A stretch of DNA of 49,640 bases, taken from positions 1 to 49,640 of the forward strand of contig BLMD01000182.1 in NCBI GenBank assembly GCA_011959925.1, written 5' to 3'. The notes beneath the pieces are model-generated. The model did not search any database. It was not told where the DNA came from and saw only the letters and a list, made by a program, of their open reading frames with translations. Positions within the stretch are counted from its first letter, which is position 1; each line of letters begins with the position of its first letter. This document shows positions 1 through 8,400 of the stretch, one piece after another. The translations under genes were made by a program, and so were the position numbers. This stretch comes from Lachnospiraceae bacterium (GTDB lineage Bacteria; Bacillota; Clostridia; Lachnospirales; Lachnospiraceae).

Positions 1-53
1 AGAGCACTTGACTTTTAATCAAGTTGTCCGGGGTTCGAGCCCCCGATGTCTCA
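1..53 (+). tRNA. tRNA-Lys (UUU anticodon), 3' part
   Basis: The window opens inside a tRNA. The anticodon arm reads CTTGA-CTTTTAA-TCAAG, a 5-bp stem around a 7-nt loop whose middle triplet is TTT, giving a lysine tRNA. It is followed by a short variable region, a T arm with stem CGGGG/CCCCG and loop TTCGAGC, and the 3' acceptor strand ATGTCTC with discriminator A at 53. CCA is not encoded. The D arm is mostly, and the 5' acceptor strand entirely, outside the window. Confidence 0.93.
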
Positions 54-66
54 TTAGTAAATGTAT

Positions 67-100
67 GGGAATCCTTGAAATACAAGGGTTCCCGTTTTTT
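67..100 (+). terminator. Rho-independent terminator after tRNA-Lys
   Basis: An 11-bp stem (GGGAATCCTTG / CAAGGGTTCCC, one G-T pair) around the loop AAATA is followed by G and a run of six T. It ends the tRNA transcript 14 nt after the mature 3' end. Confidence 0.9.
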
Positions 101-291
101 GCATAATTCTCAATTTAATTACACTTTTTCAGGAATAGCAAGCGCTTTTTTGATTGATTCCTGTGTCTGCGTTTAGCATGTAGTTCTACGCACTTTTTTT
201 GAATTTACTCTTTTTTGTGAGTTCGAGTGAATGGAATAGGACAATTTATTGTTTCATAGAGTTTAACGAAGAAGTTAACGAAGGTGAAGCG

Positions 292-981
292 TTGAAAAAA
301 AAGATTGAGCTTGGTATGGCAATTGTGATCTTGGTTTCTGCATTTGTACTTTCAAAGGGAGAGACATTTATTATGGCGGGAAAATCTGCCGCAGGGATGG
401 TGAACGAAAATTGTATTGTGGTGGATGCCGGACATGGCGGTGACGATCCCGGGAAAATAGGGATTAACGGGGCTTTGGAAAAAGATATTAATCTTAGCAT
501 AGCCCATAAATTAAAGCTTCTTTTAGAAGAGCAGGGCTTTGAAGTAATTATGACGCGAGATACAGGTGAAGGCTTGTATCAGCCTGGAACGAAAAATATG
601 AAAGTGGAAGATATGCAAAAGCGTTGTGAAATTATAACAAATGCCATGCCGGTGTTTACTGTCAGCATACATCAAAACAGTTATCCGGAAGAATACGTGA
701 AGGGCGCGCAGGTGTTTTATTACGGTCAGTCTACAGAAGGAGAGGCTTTGGCAAAGAAATTGCAGGGAAGTTTAGTAGAACATTTAGACCCGGAAAATAA
801 ACGGGTGGAAAAAGCGAATGAAAGTTATTATTTGTTAAAAAAGACGCCGACGCCGACGGTAATTGTAGAATGCGGCTTTTTAAGCAATCAGGAAGAGGCA
901 GAATTATTGAAATCGGAAACATATCAAGATAAAGTTGCATGGGCGATCATGATGGGAATTGTTCAGTATATCAATGAATGA
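292..981 (+). CDS. cwlD: N-acetylmuramoyl-L-alanine amidase, CwlD-like
   Basis: An Amidase_3 zinc amidase that cleaves the bond between N-acetylmuramic acid and the peptide stem of peptidoglycan. The zinc ligands and catalytic Glu of the family are visible: His48 in DAGHGG, Glu63 in GALEKD, His127 in SIHQNS, and Glu192 in VECGFLSN. Residues 8-20 form a membrane or signal segment, and the catalytic domain follows almost directly with no cell-wall-binding repeats. That layout and the 229-residue length match CwlD, which helps make muramic-delta-lactam in spore cortex; the subfamily is inferred. I chose the TTG at 292 because AAGGTGA lies just upstream; a TTG 93 nt earlier has no ribosome site and adds a non-conserved leader. 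The DUF4321 gene follows 38 nt downstream and may be co-transcribed. Confidence 0.85.
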   Translation: MKKKIELGMAIVILVSAFVLSKGETFIMAGKSAAGMVNENCIVVDAGHGGDDPGKIGINGALEKDINLSIAHKLKLLLEEQGFEVIMTRDTGEGLYQPGTKNMKVEDMQKRCEIITNAMPVFTVSIHQNSYPEEYVKGAQVFYYGQSTEGEALAKKLQGSLVEHLDPENKRVEKANESYYLLKKTPTPTVIVECGFLSNQEEAELLKSETYQDKVAWAIMMGIVQYINE

Positions 982-1019
982 TTTCTGTTCACTTGTGATG
1001 AGTAAAGGAGAGGAAACAG

Positions 1020-1283
1020 ATGAGCAAAGGAGTTGCCGGAAAAAATAGCTGGGCATTGTTTTTATTGATGCTGACAGGGATTGTCCTGGGAGGATTTATT
1101 GGAGAATTGACGAAAGGGATCGCGGGATTAAGCTGGCTTAGTTTTGGACAGAGCTTTGGATTTGCAGAACCAATCGTGTTAAATCTGGGCATTCTTGTGA
1201 TTACGTTTGGATTGACAATCAAAATAACGATTGCCAGTATTGTGGGGGTCTTGCTAGCGATTTTTATCTATCGGCTTTTGTGA
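1020..1283 (+). CDS. DUF4321 family small membrane protein
   Basis: An 87-residue protein of unknown function with the DUF4321 pattern seen across Clostridia. A first membrane segment at about residues 12-27 ends in a small-residue run (GIVLGGFIGEL). A central loop carries the conserved LSFGQSFGF, and two further hydrophobic stretches (about 52-66 and 69-86) contain LTFGLTIKI-like sequence. AAAGGAG sits 9 nt before the ATG. It follows the amidase gene on the same strand. In other Firmicutes the family is often found near cell-shape or division genes, which fits a wall-related role, but no function is established. Confidence 0.8.
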   Translation: MSKGVAGKNSWALFLLMLTGIVLGGFIGELTKGIAGLSWLSFGQSFGFAEPIVLNLGILVITFGLTIKITIASIVGVLLAIFIYRLL

Positions 1284-1285
1284 TA

Positions 1286-1328
1286 AAAAACAGAGGATAT
1301 TCGGATGGGTCCGAAATCCTCTGTTTTT
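1286..1328. terminator. Bidirectional Rho-independent terminator
   Basis: Stem ACAGAGGAT-a-TTCGGA / TCCGAA-ATCCTCTGT with a TGGG tetraloop and one bulged A, flanked by six A on the left and five T on the right. It lies between convergent genes and can serve both the DUF4321 transcript and the opposing beta-propeller gene. Confidence 0.88.
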
Positions 1329-1371
1329 GTTATAACCGATATTCTTTTACGGCAAGCTGCCAGTGTTCCGT

Positions 1372-3432
1372 TTATTGGGTCAGATCAATTTGGCTTAATG
1401 GTTGGAATCCGTTTTTGCTGTCATAGCTTGTTATATTTAAAGAATTTGCAATGTAAAATATATCATTGATATATAAACCCCGTACAGTACCGGAAATAAT
1501 TTCCTGTCGTATGGGTTCTCTTAATTTTTGTACAAAATGGCCGTCCTCCCATGCAAAGAGATTGTAGTCCATATAGTAGTCATCCGTAATATAGTCGTAT
1601 TCTGCAGTAAAGCCGATCATATTTTTGGAAGCGTCGGCAAGAATACATTTATAATCATAGAGCGCTGAGGAAAAGGAATAGTTTTTCAATATGAGGCTGT
1701 CGATCGTCTTTAAATCAGCGGAATCGGATATATCAAACATGACTAGCTTTAATCCTTTTCGATTTCCGGTTTCCGGATCGGTTTCATAACCGATGCCTAA
1801 AAGTTTATCTTTGCCCCAGAAGTGCAGATATTCCGAAAAGCCGGTGATTTCAAGCTGTCCCAGCAAAACAGGATTGTCCGGGTCGGATAAGTCTGCGGCA
1901 AAGAGAGGATCCGTATTTTCATACGTGATAAAATATGCGGTATTTCCAAGGTATCTTGCAGCATAGATTTCTTCTCCGGGCGCAATATTATGCAAAGTTC
2001 CTGTAAGAAGCAGATCTTTATCCAACAGATAAAGATTGTTGGAAGGCGTGCCGTTTGTGTCATAAGAGGTGGTGAGTACGCGGAGTGTATGTTCGTATTC
2101 ATTTATGGCGAAGGTATCGTAAATCTCACCTTGAACGGAGGAGGCATTTACGGCATTGATGGTTCCGTTTTCTATTTCAAATTTTGCAATCTGCGTGACA
2201 CTGTTTTCATTTACATAATCCCATTCATACAGATAAAGAGAGTCCGGACCCACATAAATTTTAGCATGATTATGGAGAATCATCAAATGATCCAATATTG
2301 TATCGGGCTGTCTGATATTGACAGAAGAAATGATAAGGCCTTCCTGTCCTTCGTTCGACAGATAAATATGGTCATAGAGGATGTCTTCTCCATTTATGTG
2401 AGGAAGAGATGCTTTTTGCACGTCTGTGGGCACGGGAGTGACAAGGGTTTGCTGTGTAAAGAGGTATACGATATCTCCGATTTTACGGGAGGTATAGTAA
2501 AATCCGTCCTGTGTGGAACTTCCCGTCAGTATTGGATGTTTAGGGTCTGTAATATCATACGTATAGAGTGTTGTGGAGGACTTGGCAGCCATATAATTTA
2601 CTTTCATGCATTTGTCGACAGAGGCAAATCCAGGATCGACTTCTCCGGTAACGGCAGAATCCGTTTGTACCGAGGAGACTTCATCCAAAGAAGTTTCATA
2701 ATGTTCAACCAATAAAAGAAGCGTTGGGCCGTCTACATAAAGTTCCAGAATAGAGTCGGAAGGTCCAAGATCCGGATCAATCGCTGCTGCAGGGGTTAAA
2801 GCTGCATTTGAAGTGTCGGTGATACAGACTTTTTGATCGGTAACGGTATAAATGTAGGTTCCGTCTGTTTTTGTCGTATCGCTTTCGTCAACACCCTGCG
2901 TTTGAAGGTTTGTGGAAGAGTAAGTATTTTCAGCGGTTTTTGTGCTCCCTGTGTCTAGGGAAGTTTCTGCAACCGCCATTTCTTTTTGCATCCCTGCCGT
3001 TTCGTCTCCATCGGCTGCGAAATCCGCCGTATTTCTGGAAATATTGGAAATTTCGGGGGAACGTAAGTGCCGGTAAACGTCGTCATAGCTTTCTGCTACG
3101 GTGTAAAGCGATCCGGCGTTGCGTTTCGGAACTTCTTTGACAGCAGTATCGTTTGTCTGGACGGCAGCATCGGTATGCCGGGCTGTTTCGTTTAACGTGT
3201 GATTGCTTTTTATGCCGGTATGGGACGTGGTCCAGGCGGTACCCGAAAGCAGGCAGAACAGCAGAAGGACGGCGGCGGCCGAATATGTGCGTCTGAAAGA
3301 AACGTGCCGCGGTTTTTTGAGAGTTTTAGGGGGCGTAAGCTTTGCGGCAACGGATTCCGGCGTGAGAGATTCCGGGGCTTTGATATCCTGGGCAGATTGT
3401 TTGATTTGTTCTAATAATTCATGATCAGTCAT
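1372..3432 (-). CDS. Membrane-anchored beta-propeller protein, probable regulator of the adjacent ECF sigma factor
   Basis: About 686 residues. The N-terminal ~45 residues are soluble and likely cytoplasmic, then one membrane segment (AAAVLLLFCLLSGTAW) leads to a long Ser/Thr-rich spacer and a C-terminal secreted beta-propeller domain (Pfam Beta_propel type). Repeated blade-like strands are visible, for example YIYTVTDQKVCITDT and LYTYDITDPKHPILTG. The gene overlaps the end of the sigma-factor gene, so the two are translationally coupled. That arrangement, and the cytoplasmic tail-membrane-sensor layout, suggest an anti-sigma or sensor role; this is inference, and no zinc-finger anti-sigma motif is visible. 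I prefer the ATG (MTDHELL) over a GTG three codons earlier; both have AGG-rich sites upstream. Confidence 0.75.
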   Translation of the reverse strand: MTDHELLEQIKQSAQDIKAPESLTPESVAAKLTPPKTLKKPRHVSFRRTYSAAAVLLLFCLLSGTAWTTSHTGIKSNHTLNETARHTDAAVQTNDTAVKEVPKRNAGSLYTVAESYDDVYRHLRSPEISNISRNTADFAADGDETAGMQKEMAVAETSLDTGSTKTAENTYSSTNLQTQGVDESDTTKTDGTYIYTVTDQKVCITDTSNAALTPAAAIDPDLGPSDSILELYVDGPTLLLLVEHYETSLDEVSSVQTDSAVTGEVDPGFASVDKCMKVNYMAAKSSTTLYTYDITDPKHPILTGSSTQDGFYYTSRKIGDIVYLFTQQTLVTPVPTDVQKASLPHINGEDILYDHIYLSNEGQEGLIISSVNIRQPDTILDHLMILHNHAKIYVGPDSLYLYEWDYVNENSVTQIAKFEIENGTINAVNASSVQGEIYDTFAINEYEHTLRVLTTSYDTNGTPSNNLYLLDKDLLLTGTLHNIAPGEEIYAARYLGNTAYFITYENTDPLFAADLSDPDNPVLLGQLEITGFSEYLHFWGKDKLLGIGYETDPETGNRKGLKLVMFDISDSADLKTIDSLILKNYSFSSALYDYKCILADASKNMIGFTAEYDYITDDYYMDYNLFAWEDGHFVQKLREPIRQEIISGTVRGLYINDIFYIANSLNITSYDSKNGFQPLSQIDLTQ

Positions 3433-3967
3433 TGGCTTCACCTTTCCTTTTAGAATCTGTTTCGGACAGCTTAAGGGAAAGCTTTTTTAAAGCCCTGCTT
3501 TCCTTGGAGCGGACCGTATTGGCGTTCATATGAAGAATTTTTGCAATTTCTCTGGTCGTATATCCGGCAAAAATGTGCATGCTGATGATCAGGCGCTCTT
3601 CGTTTTTCAAAAGAAAAAACTGTCTGCGTATATCGATCTTTTCTGCTACATTGTTTAGATGATCCGTATCGGGAATATTTGTCAGATATTCTTCAGGCAG
3701 TTCAAAACGGTTTTTCAAACGTCGTTTGCATTTTGCGGACAGAATTTTAAAGATCCAGGCTTTAAAGGACGCTTCCAGCCGCAATTTTCGTATAGAGGCA
3801 AAAGCGTCGATCACTGTTTCACTGACGGCGTCTTCTGCGTCAGCAGGGTTTTTTAATGTGTAAAGCGCAAAACGGTATAAATCCGTATAATAGATACGGT
3901 ATAGGTTTGCAAAGGCGTCTGTATCGCCGGATTTTGCTTGTTTTATCTGCTGCAGATTTTGATTCAT
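3425..3967 (-). CDS. ECF-type RNA polymerase sigma factor
   Basis: A 180-residue sigma-70 family protein with only regions 2 and 4. Region 2 is seen around AFANLYRIYYTDLYRFALYT and DAEDAVSETVIDAFASI, including the DAEDAVSET segment typical of region 2.2. Region 4 contains the helix-turn-helix YTTREIAKILHMNANTVRSK. The ATG at 3967 follows AGGAGAG with a 3-nt gap; an upstream in-frame start would add 12 residues without a ribosome site. The next gene is the membrane beta-propeller protein, overlapping by a few bases, as in many sigma/anti-sigma pairs. Promoter targets are unknown, and I found no convincing ECF-type autoregulatory promoter upstream. Confidence 0.88.
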   Translation of the reverse strand: MNQNLQQIKQAKSGDTDAFANLYRIYYTDLYRFALYTLKNPADAEDAVSETVIDAFASIRKLRLEASFKAWIFKILSAKCKRRLKNRFELPEEYLTNIPDTDHLNNVAEKIDIRRQFFLLKNEERLIISMHIFAGYTTREIAKILHMNANTVRSKESRALKKLSLKLSETDSKRKGEAND

Positions 3968-4103
3968 AATCTCTCCTAATATAGTTTGTGCGATCCCTGG
4001 CAAGACGGGCGCATGATCGTCAATCGCCCGCTTGGCTTTGTACAGTTGATATATAGTAGTGTGCAGGATTCCGAAATTTGTTGCAAGTAATTTGAAAAAT
4101 ATT

Positions 4104-4132
4104 TTGACATTACCCTAGTAACTTGGTATATT
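4104..4132 (+). promoter_or_regulatory. Sigma-A promoter for the three-repeat exported protein
   Basis: Consensus -35 TTGACA (4104-4109), a 17-nt spacer and -10 TATATT (4127-4132). The predicted start leaves a leader of about 100 nt before the gene at 4240. Confidence 0.8.
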
Positions 4133-4239
4133 AAAAGGGAAACCAGAAGGGAACATATTGTATGGAACAGTGAGATGCTGAATGCAAGATCCGTAGGAAC
4201 AATGATGGGATCAAACAGTGAGACAGGAGGGGAATTTAT

Positions 4240-5295
4240 ATGAAACGAATGCACAAATTATGGCGGACTCTTTTGATGATATGTTTGTTGTTAGCAGTTT
4301 TGCCGCAGACGATATCGGCAGGGCAGGGACTGAAATTCCATGCGAAGACGTCCGGATCCGAACGTACGATTTATGTAAAAAAGATAACTTATGAAGGTGA
4401 AAACAAAAATCTCCGAAGGGGAAACAAAACATTGCATGAACTGGATGTTGATTTTTCTTCGGACGTGACATGGGAACCCAGAGCGAAAGTTACTTCGGTT
4501 AAAGATAATAAAGGGAAATCTTACCGGGGCTATTTATGGGAGATAGACGACGACAGCTGTGAAATTGCCATAGCAGGGTTGAAACAGGGACGCACGTATA
4601 CGATAAAAATTACCGGGATAAGACACAGGCAGGCGGCGAGTTTTGGCAGATTGACATTGAAAGTAAAGATACCTGTACAAAAATCAGCGTCTTCTGATAT
4701 TTCTGTGAAAAAAGTATCTGTGGACGAAGCTGACGGTGAAGTGGATGTGAAATTTGCATCAAAGGTGCTTTGGAAATATGATGCAGAAGTGATTTCCGTA
4801 AAAGACAACAAAGGAAAGAAATACAGAGGATATCTGACAGATACGGATGACGACGAATGTGAGCTTTATATTGACGGAATGAAATACGGGCGGACTTACA
4901 CAATCCGCATATCCGGAATTAAGGAACGCGGCGCGTCTGCTTATAAAACCGTTGCGATTAAAGTAAAAGTGCGTGCACAAAAAAATAGTCTTCGTGTCAA
5001 GAGGGTAACATATGACGAAGATTATGATGACGGAAGAATGGAATGGGAGGTTTCCTTTGCGTTTAATAAGGACGTTGTTCATAAGGTTGGAAGCTATGTG
5101 ATCATTCGGGATGCCGGCGGAAAGGTGTATGCGTCCAGATCTTCTTATGTGGATTGGGATGACGATGAATGTGACGTCCGTCTTTCGGAGGGATTGACGC
5201 TGGGAAGGACTTATACGTATGAAATAAAAAATGTAAAAGCAGCAGGAACAGGTAAATATATGACATTAAAAGGTCAGTTTACGGCGCGTTACTAA
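4240..5295 (+). CDS. Exported protein with three tandem ~100-residue repeats, function unknown
   Basis: 351 residues. A signal peptide (positive KRMHKLWR, hydrophobic core, cleavage near ISA-GQG) is followed by three related units at about residues 42-145, 154-245 and 250-351. Each unit contains a beta-rich VKDNKGK.YRGYL-like stretch (altered in unit 3), a conserved acidic motif with a single Cys (DDDSCE, DDDECE, DDDECD) and a GRTYTI/GRTYTY strand, ending in a lysine-rich strand. The pattern suggests small beta-sandwich domains, with a possible metal- or calcium-binding acidic loop; that is inference. No enzyme motif, sortase signal or choline/SLH anchor is seen. AGGAGGGG precedes the ATG. 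I do not recognise a named family. Confidence 0.75.
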   Translation: MKRMHKLWRTLLMICLLLAVLPQTISAGQGLKFHAKTSGSERTIYVKKITYEGENKNLRRGNKTLHELDVDFSSDVTWEPRAKVTSVKDNKGKSYRGYLWEIDDDSCEIAIAGLKQGRTYTIKITGIRHRQAASFGRLTLKVKIPVQKSASSDISVKKVSVDEADGEVDVKFASKVLWKYDAEVISVKDNKGKKYRGYLTDTDDDECELYIDGMKYGRTYTIRISGIKERGASAYKTVAIKVKVRAQKNSLRVKRVTYDEDYDDGRMEWEVSFAFNKDVVHKVGSYVIIRDAGGKVYASRSSYVDWDDDECDVRLSEGLTLGRTYTYEIKNVKAAGTGKYMTLKGQFTARY

Positions 5296-5306
5296 AGGAA
5301 AGCACA

Positions 5307-5350
5307 ACCCCTTTCATCCGTAGCAGATACGGAGAAAGGGGTATTTTATT
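5307..5350 (+). terminator. Rho-independent terminator
   Basis: A stem of about 15 bp (ACCCCTTTC..CCGTA / TACGG..GAAAGGGGT) around the loop GCAGA, followed by ATTTTATTT. It ends the transcript of the three-repeat protein. Confidence 0.82.
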
Positions 5351-5372
5351 TGCTGTTTTCACAAAAATTACG

Positions 5373-5401
5373 TTGAATCAGAAGGCTCTTTTGTATATAA
5401 T
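5373..5401 (+). promoter_or_regulatory. Sigma-A promoter for the SGNH-hydrolase gene
   Basis: -35 TTGAAT (5373-5378), a 17-nt spacer and a perfect -10 TATAAT (5396-5401), about 50 nt upstream of the start codon. Confidence 0.8.
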
Positions 5402-5456
5402 TAATAATAAAGTAAAACTTAGAAAATTTGAGTAATCAGGAAGGAGAATGGGCGAA

Positions 5457-8400
5457 ATGAAGTTGCTGAAGAAGATGTTTGGTATCATTCTGGCAGTTAT
5501 TATTGTGATCGAAAACAGCAGCGTTCTTGGAACGGTCAAAGCGGCGGAGACAGACGATCGTATATCCGTAAGTATGGAAAATGGCCTGCGGGCAGAGGAT
5601 TTGGTTTTTACAGGAAATCCGATTGAGGTTTCAAATACAGGATTATTCGTGGAAAATGTCAAAGATGCGGGCATGCTGGACATTCGTATTCAATTTAAAA
5701 TTACGGATGCAGCCACAGATTATATTAATTTGCTGGAAATCTGTGATACGTCGGATCAAAGTTCTTCGTCTTCTGACGTGCAGCCTACGATTGCAGTGAT
5801 CGTGTCAAAAACAGGAACCGTTTTTTTTGAGACGGGAGCGGCGAGAGAAGGCACGGATTGGCAGACGTCGTCCGGCGTATCAAATCTGGCAGACGGAGCT
5901 TTTCATACCTTGCACATCAGCGTATCGGCAAACAGTCTCAAATGTCAGATGGACGCTGCGGCAGAAAAGGAAATTGCGGCAGACGGAGGAAGAAATACCA
6001 AAAAGTTTATGACGGCATTTTTTGGCAAGACGGTAGACGGCTATCGGGATTGGCGCAGCGGGATAAATGCAATTTATATCGGAGGACTTGGAGAAGGCAG
6101 TTATTTTGAAAACGAAGCGTACTCCAATCTGACCGGGGAAATTTCAGAATTGTCGATCATGGGGAAAGCAGGTCCCGTGAATCATGCGGGAAGCGGTTTT
6201 GCAGCAGGCATGTTTTCAGATGCGAAGGACAATACGTGGCTGTTTGGCGGCGGAGTGGAAACACAGGGGAGGTTTCGTGAAATCGGAGGTGTAAGAAATT
6301 ATGTCAGGCAGTTTGAAGAATATATCCGATGGACAAAAAGTGAAAAGAATTCGGATCAGCCCCTGACCATGCAGCGATATATGATAAATATTGGAAAAGA
6401 AGGATTGGATGCGGTTGCATTTGCAGCAAAACTTCCGGAATATATCAAAAAAACAGATCCAAAAGCAGTCTGTTATATGATCGGACCGGAAGATTACAAA
6501 AAAGGAGAAGAAGGAATTGCTGCATTTAAACAGGCGGTTTCTACCATTCTGGAAACCTCCCTTCATATGAAAAAAGATACCGGCGGCGGTTATGCCGTGC
6601 TTCAGATGCCCCATGCGGTAAATGATGAGCTGCTTGCGCAGGACGTTTCTCTGTATGCCAGTGCGGCAAAAGAAGTATACGATGAAATTGCTTCGGTCGG
6701 AGAAAACGGAGAACATATGGCATGTGTGGATCATCTGGCAGGAACTGAACAGGAGAATTTTAAGGAGAAAAAGTTAACGGGAGAATTATTGAATGCAGAC
6801 GGTCATCTGGAAATTGCAAAGCAGCTCGCAGAGACAGTATACGGCTCTTCAGACGGGTTTCCTGCAATTACGCAATCCTGGAGTGCCGAACGCAGCGCCG
6901 ACTTGTTTTTGAAAGAAATACCGGAAGCAGTCGTATCCGGCCGTAATCTCAATGTGACCGTTCCAAGGCAGGTACAGGGTACAAAATGGCAGTATGCACT
7001 GACGATATGCGGCACAGTCATATGCGGAACGGTGTTTGAGAATCCGTTTGTGATTGAGAATCTGCCGGAGGATGAAGCATATCAGCTGACAGTCTGGAGT
7101 ATAGACGGAGAAACTACGGCGCAGCTTTCACCGGTAGAAGGAAGAATCCGAGACCATGCGGCGGCAGAGCGGCCGAATATTTCAGGAGAACTGCCTAAAA
7201 AGATACGAAAGCTGGCGGATGAGACAAAAGGCTCTCTGACATGGCTGTTTATGGGAGATTCCATTACACATGGAGCAGCACATACAAAAGGATATGACAG
7301 TATCTCCCAGCTGTTTGAAAAATACTTGAAGGAAGATTTAGGAAGAGCAGATGATATCGTAGTGAATACGGCGGTTTCCGGGGCTACTACGACAGACGCA
7401 GCGGGAAGAGGTACATATGCGCATATAGAAGAGCGTATGGAAAAATATCATCCGGATATTGTATCCGTTATGTTGGGAACGAACGATACGATCAACGATG
7501 CATATGAAGAAAATCTGAAAAAAATCGTGGATAAGATCAAAGAAGTAAACAAAAACGCAATTATCATTTTCCGGACGCCGTCTGCGGCTCCTGTCGGAAG
7601 CGGTTATGCGGCGAAGTTCCGAGGAGAAAACGGCGCTGTGGCACGAATGAAGAAAGTGGCGGAGGCGAATGGAATTTTGTTTATTGACCAGTTTACAACA
7701 TGGGATCAGGCAGCCGCAGAATATCCGTATTTGATGGCAGGAAACGAATTTTATCTTGGAGACGGGAATATCCATCCGGGACCGGCAGGTCATTTGAGTA
7801 TGACGCTGCAATTTATAGAAGCGTGCGGGTTAGATACCAATACCAGAATTGCAGAAATCTCTTATCCGTTTACGTATACGGAAGAAATGAGCGCAGGTGT
7901 ACCGAAAGCGGAGATGGGCGAACAAAAAGATTCGGTAACTGTCAGCAAAGCTGCGCTGCAGGAAGCATATGCAAACGGAACGATCGGTGATGTGAACGTG
8001 ATGGTAACAGATGCAAACGGAACGACATATACGAAACATATGGGGTTGGAGGATGAGACGGCGACGATAGGTCTTGCGTCAAACGGTCGTTATACGGTAA
8101 GCATTACGGCATTAGTAACGGGAAGCGAGGCAAAACGCGTGACATTTCCGGAACAGGAAATTCTTTTAGTGAAAGGGACACAAAGTGCGGCTGACCGTCA
8201 GGCGGCAGAGGAAGTGACAGAAAAGATCAGGGCGATCGGCGCCGTATCGGAAGAATCATTGGATGATGCAAAGAAAAAAATGATTAAAGCTGCAAGAGCT
8301 GCTTATGATGCTTTGTCGGAAATACAAAAACCGTTGGTATTAAATACAGATATGAAACATCTGATGGAAGCGGAGGTGATACTGGATGCGCAGGAAGCAG

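Noticed and set aside
199..291. In-frame 31-codon extension of the CwlD-like amidase
   Set aside because: Starts at TTG with no ribosome site and encodes a non-conserved leader before the clear signal segment.
1990..2715. 241-codon plus-strand open frame
   Set aside because: Lies wholly antisense to the beta-propeller gene, is Cys/Phe/Ile-rich in an unnatural way, and has no ribosome site or promoter.
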